From positions 56,955 to 120,954 of the forward strand of contig NZ_JAHHUL010000011.1 in NCBI RefSeq assembly GCF_019008365.1: a DNA stretch of 64,000 bases, given 5' to 3'. A model generated the notes under the pieces. The model was given only the letters and a program-made list of their open reading frames with translations. It did not search any database and was not told the origin of the DNA. Both the position numbers and the translations under genes were made by a program. The DNA is from Phosphitispora fastidiosa (GTDB lineage Bacteria; Bacillota; Thermincolia; Thermincolales; UBA2595). Shown one piece after another: positions 1 through 8,332 of the stretch. Position 1 is the first letter of the stretch. Every line of letters starts with the position of its first letter.

Positions 1-2
1 GT

Positions 3-158
3 CTCAGGGCCGGTCGTTATGACGGTATTTTCGGCAGTATGGCAATTACCGATGAGAGACTGGAGGTTGTTGACTTTACCGATCCTTATTATTATTCTGG
101 GGCACAGTTGATAGTCCGGGAGGATTCAACCATTACCGGGCCAGAGAACCTGAAATAG
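3..158 (+). pseudogene. Polar amino acid ABC transporter substrate-binding protein, 3' part, apparently truncated
   Basis: The window opens inside a reading frame containing ITDERLEVVDFTDPYYYSGA, the conserved end of lobe 1 of family 3 periplasmic-binding proteins. The frame stops after TGPENLK, where family members continue with GK(K/R)V and the whole second lobe (over 100 residues). A strong terminator follows at once, so the stop looks real, and lobe 2 is not found in any frame before the permease. The product should therefore be an incomplete binding protein or a pseudogene. The upstream part lies outside the window. Family assignment is firm; the pseudogene call is inference. Confidence 0.7.
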
Positions 159-164
159 AGATTC

Positions 165-206
165 CGGGGTGCACAGCTTGGGTGCTGTGCACCCGGTTTT
201 TGTCTG
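165..206 (+). terminator. Rho-independent terminator after the binding-protein fragment
   Basis: GGGTGCACAGC and GCTGTGCACCC pair around a short loop and are followed by GGTTTTTG. It separates the binding-protein fragment from the permease; partial read-through would give the usual excess of binding protein. Confidence 0.8.
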
Positions 207-267
207 GCGCAGGAACTCTGTTGATTGAAGGTATAAGTGGTGAGCTTCAAATAGGAGGTAGTGCTTT

Positions 268-927
268 TTGGTATATGATTTTAGCATAGTAGTAGAAAAG
301 TTTCCGATTTTTATCCCGGCAGCAGTGCAGACTCTTAAAATTACGGCGACATCAATTGTTTTTGGGGTTATTTTAGGTTTGGTTGTTGCTCTTGGCAGGA
401 TTTCAAAGTCAAGACTCTTTTACTACCCGGCCACTTTGTATATTACAGTTATCAGGGGAACACCTATTCTTCTACAGCTGTTTATCGTATATTTCGGTCT
501 GTCTGAGATTGTCAGGCTGGACCCCTTTCCTTCTGCGGTAATTGCCTTCGGAACCCATAATGGTGCATATATAGCGGAAATATTCCGCGGGGCCATCAAG
601 TCCATTGATATCGGGCAGATGGAAGCAGCGCGCTCACTTGGGATGACACAATTTCAGGCTATGCGGCGCATCATCCTGCCTCAGGCTTTGAAACGAGCGA
701 TTCCGCCTCTGGGAAACCAGTTTATTATTGCTACCAAGGACTCTTCACTGGCCAGCGCCATTTCGGTCAGGGAGCTGCTGCTTAAATCTCAGCAGCTAGG
801 CTCGTCTACCTATCGGTTTATGGAGTATTTTATTATTGCCGGAATTTATTATCTCATTATCACAACTATACTGGGGTATCTGGTACACAGGCTGGAACGC
901 AGGCTGGCTGTAAGTGACCGTCTGTAA
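268..927 (+). CDS. Polar amino acid ABC transporter permease (HisM/GlnP type)
   Basis: This is the 219-residue membrane subunit of a polar amino acid importer. It has several hydrophobic segments and the EAA loop (EAARSLGMTQFQAMRRIILP, about residues 118-137) that docks the ATPase. The TTG start at 268 lies 9 nt after AGGAGG at 253-258. It follows the binding-protein fragment and precedes the ATPase, the usual order of a family 3 importer. The substrate cannot be read from the sequence; glutamine, arginine and cystine systems look alike at this level. Confidence 0.92.
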   Translation: MVYDFSIVVEKFPIFIPAAVQTLKITATSIVFGVILGLVVALGRISKSRLFYYPATLYITVIRGTPILLQLFIVYFGLSEIVRLDPFPSAVIAFGTHNGAYIAEIFRGAIKSIDIGQMEAARSLGMTQFQAMRRIILPQALKRAIPPLGNQFIIATKDSSLASAISVRELLLKSQQLGSSTYRFMEYFIIAGIYYLIITTILGYLVHRLERRLAVSDRL

Positions 928-990
928 ACCGGTGCAGTGGTATGAACGGAGTGTGGCCGATGAATAAGATGAGTGACGAGGTGTGATGAT

Positions 991-1737
991 TTGAATAAAA
1001 GAAGTGACCGAAAAATGGTCAAGGTTAAAGGACTTCATAAGAGCTTCGGAAAACTGGAAGTTCTCAAAGGTATAGACCTATCTGTGTCTGAGGGGGAAGT
1101 AGTGGTTATTATCGGGCCCAGTGGTTCCGGGAAGAGTACGCTTCTGCGCTGTATTAATTTCCTGGAAGAAAACCAGTCGGGAGAGATATATATTGACGGC
1201 CAGTTGATTAAACACAGGGATGGCCATATAAACAAAATGCGGCAGAATGTCGGAATGGTATTTCAGCACTTTAACCTTTTCCCACACATGACTGTGTTGC
1301 AAAATGTTATTGAAGGGCCTATTCAGGTGCGGAAAATGAGCAAACAGGATGCTATCACGATGTCGGAAGAACTTCTGGATAAGGTTGGCCTGGCAGACAA
1401 GAAAAATGTATACCCAGCCATGCTGTCCGGAGGCCAAAAGCAGAGAGTTGCCATTGCCAGGGCTCTGGCAATGCAGCCAAAGGTGATGTTGTTTGATGAG
1501 CCGACTTCGGCGCTGGACCCTGAACTGGTCGGAGAAGTTCTGGCTGTTATGAAGCAACTGGCCAGGGAGGGTATGACGATGCTGGTGGTCACCCATGAAA
1601 TGGGCTTTGCCCGTGAGGTGGCCGACCGGGTGATATTTATGGATGATGCCGCAATTGTGGAACAGGGAATACCTGAGGACGTTTTTGATAATCCCAGGAA
1701 TGAACGTACTCAGGCGTTTTTAGGCCAGATATTATAA
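991..1737 (+). CDS. Polar amino acid ABC transporter ATP-binding protein (GlnQ/HisP type)
   Basis: This 248-residue ABC ATPase drives the importer. It has Walker [10 protein letters not shown] (residues 42-50), Q-loop [12 protein letters not shown], signature LSGGQKQR, Walker B VMLFDEP and the switch His in VVTHEMGFA. These are the standard features of the GlnQ subfamily. TTG at 991 was chosen because GAGGTG at 978-983 is correctly spaced; an in-frame GTG at 973 and an ATG at 1015 are alternatives. It is co-directional with the permease 63 nt upstream. With the binding protein apparently broken, the pair may be orphaned or may use a binding protein encoded elsewhere. Confidence 0.95.
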   Translation: MNKRSDRKMVKVKGLHKSFGKLEVLKGIDLSVSEGEVVVIIGPSGSGKSTLLRCINFLEENQSGEIYIDGQLIKHRDGHINKMRQNVGMVFQHFNLFPHMTVLQNVIEGPIQVRKMSKQDAITMSEELLDKVGLADKKNVYPAMLSGGQKQRVAIARALAMQPKVMLFDEPTSALDPELVGEVLAVMKQLAREGMTMLVVTHEMGFAREVADRVIFMDDAAIVEQGIPEDVFDNPRNERTQAFLGQIL

Positions 1738-1762
1738 TTGCGGATGTAGTTTTATGTGCTGG

Positions 1763-3781
1763 CTAATCCAGCTGCTGCTGTCCGCGGCGTTTCCCCGGAA
1801 GATTTTTCCGCGATTCCGGCCAGCTGCCCCAAAGCCCGACTCCGTTTTCGAAACCTGAGAAGAAATGCAGGGTACAGTATTCCCGGGGTTCTGTCCCTTT
1901 GAGAAAACTTGCTCTGATAGTGTCCGGGGAAAGGGGTGTCGCCAGCAGCCCTGTATCTGTACAGATGTTTGCGGTGACGATGTCGGGTGGTACACTGAAT
2001 TGTTCAGGGGGGACATTTTCCAGTGCCTGTGACATGAACCTGGCCCAAATGGGACCGGCGATTTTGCCGCCTGGGATACCCACGGCTTTTTCCGGATTGT
2101 CGTAACCGATATACACACTTGCAGCCAGGTGTGGTGTGTAGCCAACAAACCAGGCATCACGGTAATTTTGGGTTGTGCCTGTTTTACCTGCAGCCGGGCG
2201 TGAGATAATTCCGGAAAGTGAAGCGGCGGTACCTCCGGGATCAAAAACCGCAGACAGCATATCAGTCACCAGATAGGCCGTGGAATCTGAAATTACCCGT
2301 TCTGTGACCGGGGCATTTTCTTCGATTACCCGGCCCTTTTTATCGGTAATTTTAAGTATGAACAGGGGTTTGCTTTTGATGCCGCCGGAGGCTAAAGTGC
2401 TATACGCGGCGGCCATTTCAAGGGGAGTTACCTCGGAAGTGCCCAATGCCAGGGACAGGTACGGCCTAAGGTCACTTTCTATACCCATTTTATGGGCATA
2501 TTCGGTCATTGTGCGGGGAGTGATTTCACCGGCAAGCCTGACAGCCACAATGTTATCGGAAATTTTCAGGGCCTCTTTTAAAGTCAGCGGTCGGTTGTGA
2601 TAGGGGGCTGCCCCGTAATCAGTAGGCTTATATGGTTTGCCGTTGTCCTGAGGGAACTCCACATATTCACAGGTAAGGGTGCTTCCCTGGGTATAGCCGC
2701 GGTCAATGGCTGCAGTGTATAAAAACGGTTTAAAGGCTGAACCCGGCTGCCTTTTCGCCTGGACAGCCCTGTTGAATTTTGATCGGGAAAAGTCCCGCCC
2801 GCCAACCATAGCCCTGATATGCCCGGTGCCTGGTTCAATGGCAGCAAGAGCGCCGTCCAGCTGTGCATCATTATCTTGAAGGACACTGTCAAAGGAGCTT
2901 TCAGCTGCCTTCTGCATATTCAGGTCAAGGGTTGTATAAACAGAGATGCCCTCTGCATAAAGCATGTCAGCCCCATCCTCATATTTATCTGTGAGGTATT
3001 GGATTACTTCACTGATAAAATAGGGGGCGGTTTCTGTCTCTGTCCTGCCGGATTTTAAGATAAGCTTTTCCCGGAAGGCTTCATCAGCTTGCTCGTCGGT
3101 AATAAACCCTGCAGCAGTCATGCGTTTCAGGACAGTTTTCTGCCGATCCCTGGCTTTGTCCCAGTCCTTAAAAGGGGAATAGGTATTCGGCGCCTTGGGA
3201 AGTCCGGCCAGCATAGCGCTTTCAGCGAGGTCAAGTTCTGAGGCAGGCTTATCAAAATACGTCTGGGCAGCGATTTCCACGCCGTATGCCCCATGACCAA
3301 AATAAATCTGGTTTAAGTAGAGTTCGAGAATTTCGTCTTTGGAGTATTTTCGCTCCATCTGGACAGCCAGCAGCGCTTCCCTGAATTTGCGGCCAAAGGT
3401 TTTTTCTCTGGACAGGTAGAGGTTTTTGACTGTCTGCTGGGTTATGGTACTGCCGCCCTCCACAAGTTCACCCGATCTAAGGTTACGCCAAGCCGCTCCG
3501 ATGATGCGGACAGGGTCCAGGCCAAAGTGTTTATAAAAACGCGTATCTTCAACAGCTATAAAGGCATTTCGGGTCATTTGGGGGATTTTTTCCACCGGGA
3601 CTTCCACCCTGTTTTCCCGGTAAAGGGTAGCAATGACCTGATTATTTACATCATAGACCTTTGAGGCTACCGGTACTTTTGGAGTGGGGAGCGTAAGCAA
3701 GCTACAGCCGCCTGTAAACGCTGCACTAAGTGTAAGAAATAATAGAGCAATTAGCGGCCAAATATTTTTTTTGCAATTCAT
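1763..3781 (-). CDS. Class A penicillin-binding protein (glycosyltransferase/transpeptidase)
   Basis: This bifunctional peptidoglycan synthase has 672 residues. The GT51 domain shows EDTRFYKHFG (about 78-87) and GGSTITQQ (109-116), then RKFREALLAVQMERKYSKDE. The transpeptidase domain has S348xxK351, SDN (408-410) and KTGTT (533-537). All catalytic motifs are intact. An N-terminal hydrophobic segment ends in TGGC, which resembles a lipobox but lacks the usual Leu, so a membrane anchor is more likely. ATG at 3781 has GGTGA upstream; GTG at 3793 is the alternative. It stands alone, divergent from the sensor kinase. It ends 25 nt from the convergent ABC ATPase. Confidence 0.95.
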   Translation of the reverse strand: MNCKKNIWPLIALLFLTLSAAFTGGCSLLTLPTPKVPVASKVYDVNNQVIATLYRENRVEVPVEKIPQMTRNAFIAVEDTRFYKHFGLDPVRIIGAAWRNLRSGELVEGGSTITQQTVKNLYLSREKTFGRKFREALLAVQMERKYSKDEILELYLNQIYFGHGAYGVEIAAQTYFDKPASELDLAESAMLAGLPKAPNTYSPFKDWDKARDRQKTVLKRMTAAGFITDEQADEAFREKLILKSGRTETETAPYFISEVIQYLTDKYEDGADMLYAEGISVYTTLDLNMQKAAESSFDSVLQDNDAQLDGALAAIEPGTGHIRAMVGGRDFSRSKFNRAVQAKRQPGSAFKPFLYTAAIDRGYTQGSTLTCEYVEFPQDNGKPYKPTDYGAAPYHNRPLTLKEALKISDNIVAVRLAGEITPRTMTEYAHKMGIESDLRPYLSLALGTSEVTPLEMAAAYSTLASGGIKSKPLFILKITDKKGRVIEENAPVTERVISDSTAYLVTDMLSAVFDPGGTAASLSGIISRPAAGKTGTTQNYRDAWFVGYTPHLAASVYIGYDNPEKAVGIPGGKIAGPIWARFMSQALENVPPEQFSVPPDIVTANICTDTGLLATPLSPDTIRASFLKGTEPREYCTLHFFSGFENGVGLWGSWPESRKNLPGKRRGQQQLD

Positions 3782-3995
3782 TTCAATTTTCACCAGCCTG
3801 AAAGCAAATCTAAGTTTATTATATCAAAAACCAATGCTGCTATGTAGGTTTCGATTATACAAGACAAATTTTTAAAATATAGAATACAAACTTTCGAGAA
3901 TATTTCAAAACCAGGAAGGATTTCATGAAAACGTGGCGAAAGGAATCTGCTACATGGGAAATATTTACCATTTGCAGTAGGGAGGGGTGAAAGCC

Positions 3996-5513
3996 TTGCT
4001 TCTGAAGAATGACATTAAACCCAAATCTGCTGGGATGAGTTCGGAAAAGCCTTCGGGAGTCCTTATCGCTGATTTCAGCGGAAAACTTAAGCTCGCGAAA
4101 TGGAGATTAATGAGTGATGGCTACAGCGTTTATTATGCCAGGCAGCTGTCTGAAATAGAGAATATCTTGAGCAAAGAAGACATTCGGGTAGTTCTGGCTG
4201 GCATTTCAGGGGAAGATGACAGTACGTTTGTAGAAAATATAAAAAAAACCAGGGACGGTCTGGGAATAGTCGCCGTTCCAGTGGCTAAAGGCCTTCATAT
4301 TGATAAAGCCCTTTATTCCCTGAATGTTCGCAAAGTCGCCGGGTTTCCGGTGGATTATCCCCAGCTAAGCGCGGCTGTTGCCGCAGAACTGGAGCAGGTT
4401 AACCAGTTGAACCGGCAAAAGTCGGCCCTCAGCCATATTAAAAGGGCGCTGGTATTTCCGCAGGTTAAGCCTTTGATATATCAGACCGCTTTTGATCACA
4501 TAAAAACAGGAATCCTGCTTTTAGACACATCAGGTGAAATCCTTCTCGCAAACAGCTCAATATGCAGTTTGCTTAAAATTGAGGCCGGCCTGGTTATCGG
4601 AAAAAACTTTGCAGAGGTTATAGGGAAGCGGGAAGCCCCGGAACAGGAGGCGGTTTATGGCTTGATCCAGGAAATTGCTTCCGGCAGGGCGACAGTGTGT
4701 GCCGAAATCTTTAACAATACCGCTGCGGATGAACCTGTGCCTTATGAAGTGGCAGCACACCGCGTATTTAGCCCGAAAGGGGAATACATCGGGATGTGTA
4801 TTTCGGCAGCAGATATCAGGGACTTCAGAAAATTGGAGAAAGCTATTGCCCGGTCTGAGCGCCTGGTTGTTGCGGGGCAGTTGGCTGCCGGGGCCGCACA
4901 TGAAATAAGGAATCCACTCACTTCTGTCAGGGGATTTATTCAGCTCCTGAAAAAGGAGTTGGAGGGTACTCCCAAAGAAGAATATATAAGCATAATAATT
5001 TCGGAAATAGACAGGGTTAATACCATAATCAGCAAGCTGCTGAAATTGACGAAGCCCGCTGTTCTTAATAAAATAGAGGCCAATATCAGTAATTTGTTTT
5101 CGGACATTAGGGTGCTTATGGAGAGTGAGGCTTTTCTTAAAAACATTACTATCACAGAAAACTTCCCGGATTCCCTGCCCCCGGTTCAAATTGACTGTGA
5201 ACAGATAAAGCAGGTTATTATCAATATTGTGAGGAATTCCTTTGAGGCCATGCCTGAGGGAGGAAATATTGTCATAAGGGGTACTGAGAGAGAGAAAGAA
5301 AGACAGGTCTGCCTGGAAATATCGGATACCGGAGAGGGAATGACAGAAGAAACCATTAGACAAATGTTTATGCCGTTTTTTACCACCAAGGATTCCGGTA
5401 CGGGTCTGGGGCTTGCTGTTTCCCAGGCAATTGTTGAAAGCCACGGCGGAAGGCTGGAGGTTATCAGCAAACTGGGTGAAGGAACCAAAACACGCTTATA
5501 TCTGCCTTGCTAA
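3996..5513 (+). CDS. PAS-domain sensor histidine kinase (sporulation-kinase-like)
   Basis: This soluble, 505-residue kinase has no membrane segment. Residues about 15-125 resemble a degenerate receiver fold. A PAS domain follows at about 160-275 (GILLLDTSGEILLANSSICS). The HisKA box AHEIRNPLTSVRGF carries H302, and the ATPase domain has an N box (VRNSFEAMPEGG), DTGEGM and TGLGLAVS. The architecture fits orphan kinases that feed the Spo0 phosphorelay or NtrB-like kinases, and no response regulator is adjacent. A Spo0F-like regulator lies about 20 kb away. TTG 3996 is preferred because GTG 3987 abuts the GGAGGGG site with no spacing. Confidence 0.85.
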   Translation: MLLKNDIKPKSAGMSSEKPSGVLIADFSGKLKLAKWRLMSDGYSVYYARQLSEIENILSKEDIRVVLAGISGEDDSTFVENIKKTRDGLGIVAVPVAKGLHIDKALYSLNVRKVAGFPVDYPQLSAAVAAELEQVNQLNRQKSALSHIKRALVFPQVKPLIYQTAFDHIKTGILLLDTSGEILLANSSICSLLKIEAGLVIGKNFAEVIGKREAPEQEAVYGLIQEIASGRATVCAEIFNNTAADEPVPYEVAAHRVFSPKGEYIGMCISAADIRDFRKLEKAIARSERLVVAGQLAAGAAHEIRNPLTSVRGFIQLLKKELEGTPKEEYISIIISEIDRVNTIISKLLKLTKPAVLNKIEANISNLFSDIRVLMESEAFLKNITITENFPDSLPPVQIDCEQIKQVIINIVRNSFEAMPEGGNIVIRGTEREKERQVCLEISDTGEGMTEETIRQMFMPFFTTKDSGTGLGLAVSQAIVESHGGRLEVISKLGEGTKTRLYLPC

Positions 5514-5635
5514 GAAGGAATAACAGAGTCAGATTATTTCCCGGCATAGGGGATTAATTTGGCTTTTTTTTCGGATTGGCGGCGGTAAAATGGGCAAAAT
5601 AAAACCAGACCGGAATTACAAAAGGAGGATTGTTT

Positions 5636-5842
5636 ATGGCTACAGCTATTATTAATGTTGGAGGGATGACCTGTAATCATTGCAAGATGGCAGTAGAAAA
5701 GGCCCTGAAAACCTTGGATGGGGTTCAGGATGCCAGTGTTGATCTGAATGCAAAAAAAGTGTCTATTGAGTATGACCCGGCTGGAGTTGATGAGGCAGGA
5801 CTGAAAAAAGCCATTTCAGATGCCGGGTATGATGTTTATTAA
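5636..5842 (+). CDS. copZ: Heavy-metal-associated (HMA) domain protein, CopZ-like copper chaperone
   Basis: This single-domain 68-residue HMA protein has the metal site GGMTCNHC (C13, C16) and a ferredoxin-like length. Proteins of this kind carry Cu(I) to a CopA ATPase or a repressor. No CopA or CsoR lies in the window, so it is a lone copy here. ATG 5636 is 7 nt after AAGGAGG; an in-frame TTG at 5630 is too close to that site. It sits 17 nt before the UbiB-like gene, probably in one transcript. Confidence 0.88.
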   Translation: MATAIINVGGMTCNHCKMAVEKALKTLDGVQDASVDLNAKKVSIEYDPAGVDEAGLKKAISDAGYDVY

Positions 5843-5859
5843 AGCCGGGAGGGAAGGCT

Positions 5860-7467
5860 TTGACCCGTAAATACCGTAAGGTTTCACGATACCGTGAAAT
5901 TACCGGGATTTTGGTCAGGCATGGGTTCGGATACCTGATAAAGCCGCAAAAAAGGTCACTTCCCCAGCGGGTGAGAATGGTTTTTGAAGACCTTGGGCCG
6001 ACCTTTGTTAAAATGGGTCAGTTATTGAGCGCTAGGCCTGACCTGGTTCCGCGGGACTATGTTGAAGAGTTCAGCCGGCTTCAGGATAAAGTTGAAGAGG
6101 TGTCTGAACCTGAAATAAGAGCTCAATTCATCGGGGAGATGGGCAAGGCCCCTGAGGAGATATTTCTTGATTTTAATTACAGACCCCTTGCCAGCGCTTC
6201 TATCGGACAGGTCCATGAGGCCGTCCTTCCAGATGGGGCGGAGGTAGTGGTAAAGGTCCAGAGGCCTCATTTGAAACAGCTTATCGGCGGTGATATCAAA
6301 ATACTTAAACGGTTTGCCGGTATCCTTCAGAAACGAACTGTTCTGGGACAGGTCTGTGACATTTATGAGATTATCGATGTCTTTGAGAGACAGATACACA
6401 AGGAACTGGATTACCTTACTGAGGCTGTTAACACTGAAGCCTTTTACAGGGAGTTCAGTGACGAGGAAAACGTAATTGTGCCCCGAATATTTTCGGACTA
6501 TACCACCCGGGAGATCCTGACAATGGAATTTGTCAGGGGCATCAGGGTAGAGGAGTTCGAGGAACATAACTACAGTTACGATGAAAGCAGCCGGTATTCA
6601 GGAAACATGCTGCTCTCAATTTACCGTCCCCTGTTTGAACGAGGTATTTTTCACGGTGACCCGCATCCGGGCAATGTTTTGTTTCAGGATAATTTTCGCA
6701 TTGTCCTCATTGATTTCGGGATTGTGGGAAGGTTTGACCGTTGTTACCGCAGGCTGGTTGCAGAGCTTTTGATAGCTCTGGGTGACCGGGATGTGCCGGC
6801 AGTAATGAACATTATCATGGAAACAGGGAGAACCACGAAGAGAATTCACCAGCAGCATTTTTTTGAAGATGTTTCCGAGATAGTCGAAAAGGCTAATGGG
6901 GTGACCCGCGGCGGAATAGCGCTGGGCCAGTTGATTAATGGCATGTTAGCGATTTCTATTGAGCACGGAATTAAAATGCCGGATAATCTCTTTATTTTAG
7001 GCAAGACGGTGATGATAAGTGAAGATATGGCCAGGCGAATATGTCCTGAACTGGACATAATTGAGGTAATCAGACCAATAGCTGCCGATTACTTAAAAGA
7101 AACCCTGCGTCCGGGGCTGGATAACGGGAGCGTATATAGGCAGTTATCCAATGCCGCTGAGGGGATGATGACCTTCCCGGGGGATGTCTGTAAAGCGGTT
7201 AAGAATTTTGCCAATAATGATACCCGGATAACGTTTTACCACAGGAACCTCAACTGGTTATATGATATGCTGGATATATCGTCATCCAGGATTGCCTTTG
7301 GTCTTATCCTGGCGGCTTTGATGGTCGGTTCAGCGCTGATAATGCATACCGGGAAAGGCCCGCTGCTGTGGGGATATCCTGTCCTGGGTACATTGGGCTT
7401 TGTTTTTTCAGGACTCTTGGGTATCATGGTGCTGGTATCAATGCTGAGATCAGGACGGCTGAGGTGA
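5860..7467 (+). CDS. ABC1/UbiB-family atypical kinase, membrane-anchored
   Basis: This 535-residue ABC1/UbiB family member has the KxGQ motif (FVKMGQLLSARPDLVP), an Ala-rich loop (LASASIGQVHEA), the VKVQRP lysine, HGDPHPGN and LIDFG. Two hydrophobic segments lie near the C-terminus (about 475-530), as in UbiB. Family members support isoprenoid-quinone synthesis or lipid handling in bacteria; a menaquinone role here is inference. The start is TTG 5860 behind GGGAGGGAAGG. It follows copZ closely, and no terminator was seen between them. Confidence 0.9.
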   Translation: MTRKYRKVSRYREITGILVRHGFGYLIKPQKRSLPQRVRMVFEDLGPTFVKMGQLLSARPDLVPRDYVEEFSRLQDKVEEVSEPEIRAQFIGEMGKAPEEIFLDFNYRPLASASIGQVHEAVLPDGAEVVVKVQRPHLKQLIGGDIKILKRFAGILQKRTVLGQVCDIYEIIDVFERQIHKELDYLTEAVNTEAFYREFSDEENVIVPRIFSDYTTREILTMEFVRGIRVEEFEEHNYSYDESSRYSGNMLLSIYRPLFERGIFHGDPHPGNVLFQDNFRIVLIDFGIVGRFDRCYRRLVAELLIALGDRDVPAVMNIIMETGRTTKRIHQQHFFEDVSEIVEKANGVTRGGIALGQLINGMLAISIEHGIKMPDNLFILGKTVMISEDMARRICPELDIIEVIRPIAADYLKETLRPGLDNGSVYRQLSNAAEGMMTFPGDVCKAVKNFANNDTRITFYHRNLNWLYDMLDISSSRIAFGLILAALMVGSALIMHTGKGPLLWGYPVLGTLGFVFSGLLGIMVLVSMLRSGRLR

Positions 7468-7533
7468 CACGGTTCGGGATAAAAGCAAAAAATTATAATT
7501 AACACAGTTGCAGTTTTTCGCATATAAATATTA

Positions 7534-7562
7534 TTGACAGGTACACCTGTGGATGATATAAT
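7534..7562 (+). promoter_or_regulatory. SigmaA-type promoter of the alaR-alaT operon with overlapping palindrome
   Basis: TTGACA (7534-7539) and TATAAT (7557-7562) are both consensus and 17 nt apart. The palindrome ACAGGTACACCTGT (7537-7550) overlaps the -35 box and could be a regulator site, for example for the AsnC/Lrp protein encoded downstream. The promoter is seen; the operator role is inference. Confidence 0.88.
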
Positions 7563-7580
7563 TTTAAGAAATTTACCTTT

Positions 7581-7813
7581 AAAAGACTGTGAAGGGAATA
7601 GTAAGTGTATTGTTTACCCAGCAGAGAGCCGGAAATGGTGAAAACCGGCGGAAACATGCACCGAATGCCATCCTGGAGTTACCGGGCTGAACTCAAGTAA
7701 GCCTGGTCGTATCTCGGGCGTTAACGGGAACTAAGCTGGGCTGTACATAACAGCCAATTAGGGTGGTACCGCGTGAGAAAGCTCTCGTCCCTTGTGGGAT
7801 GAGGGCTTATTTA
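7581..7813 (+). promoter_or_regulatory. T-box leader, probably alanine tRNA-responsive
   Basis: The T-box sequence AGGGTGGTACCGCG is at 7760-7773. It is followed by a 12-bp terminator stem (7780-7791 with 7796-7807) and TTATTT. Upstream is a Stem I with AGTAA near 7600, helix GTGTAT/ATGCAC and a distal GCCGG/CCGGC hairpin. The specifier loop holds GAATGCCA (7663-7670). GCC (Ala, 7667-7669) followed by A fits best, because the variable T-box base is U (TGGU), matching discriminator A73 of tRNA-Ala; tRNA-Cys has U73. TGC (Cys) and ATG (Met) are the other possible readings. Uncharged tRNA would allow read-through into alaR-alaT. Confidence 0.9.
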
Positions 7814-7840
7814 ATTTCACATAAGGGGGAGTTGGTTGAT

Positions 7841-8332
7841 TTGGATCATAAGGACCGTGAAATACTGGAGATGCTTCAGAATAACAGCCGCCTGGGTTTT
7901 GAGCAGATAGCTGCCATGCTGGGGACGGATCGGCAGGATGTGGAAAATAGGATTAAAGAGCTGGAAGAAAAACGAATTATTGTCAAATACAATTCCCTGA
8001 TTAACTGGGAAAAGGCGGGTGAAGACGTGGTTTCCGCTATTATTGAGGTCAAGGTCTCTCCTCAGAGGGGAGCAGGCTTTGATAAACTGGCGGAAAGGAT
8101 TTACCGATTTCCAGAGGTCAAGGCGGTTTATCTGATGTCCGGGAGTTACGACTTCTCAGTATTGGTCGAAGGGACTAATATGAAGGATGTGGCCTTTTTT
8201 GTAGGAACAAAACTGGCTACCATAGACAATGTCCTCAGTACGGCAACACATTTTGTGCTGAAGAAGTTCAAGCAGGAAGGCGTAATTCTGGATGATAAAG
8301 AAGAAGACAGAAGGTTGGTGATTTCGCCATGA
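7841..8332 (+). CDS. alaR: Lrp/AsnC-family transcriptional regulator, AlaR-like
   Basis: This 163-residue protein has an N-terminal winged helix (DREILEMLQNNSRLGFEQIA) and a C-terminal RAM/AsnC ligand-binding domain (VKAVYLMSGSYDFSVLVEG). The frame also runs back into the T-box, but TTG 7841 is the first start with a proper site (AGGGGGA, 7824-7830). The ATGA overlap with the aminotransferase shows translational coupling. The pair matches B. subtilis alaR-alaT (yugG-yugH), where the regulator controls alanine transaminase. An alanine-type T-box upstream supports the same job. Confidence 0.85.
   Translation: MDHKDREILEMLQNNSRLGFEQIAAMLGTDRQDVENRIKELEEKRIIVKYNSLINWEKAGEDVVSAIIEVKVSPQRGAGFDKLAERIYRFPEVKAVYLMSGSYDFSVLVEGTNMKDVAFFVGTKLATIDNVLSTATHFVLKKFKQEGVILDDKEEDRRLVISP

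Noticed and set aside
4557..5444. Long open frame on the minus strand (295 codons)
   Set aside because: It lies fully inside the sensor kinase, has no domain signature and no ribosome site.
7666..7668. TGC (cysteine) as the T-box specifier
   Set aside because: It is in an acceptable register, but the T-box bulge TGGU pairs with discriminator A73, whereas tRNA-Cys has U73; GCC is followed by the preferred purine.
7763..7840. Upstream extension of the alaR reading frame into the T-box
   Set aside because: The segment encodes the conserved T-box and terminator stem and has no ribosome site; TTG 7841 is correctly spaced from AGGGGGA.
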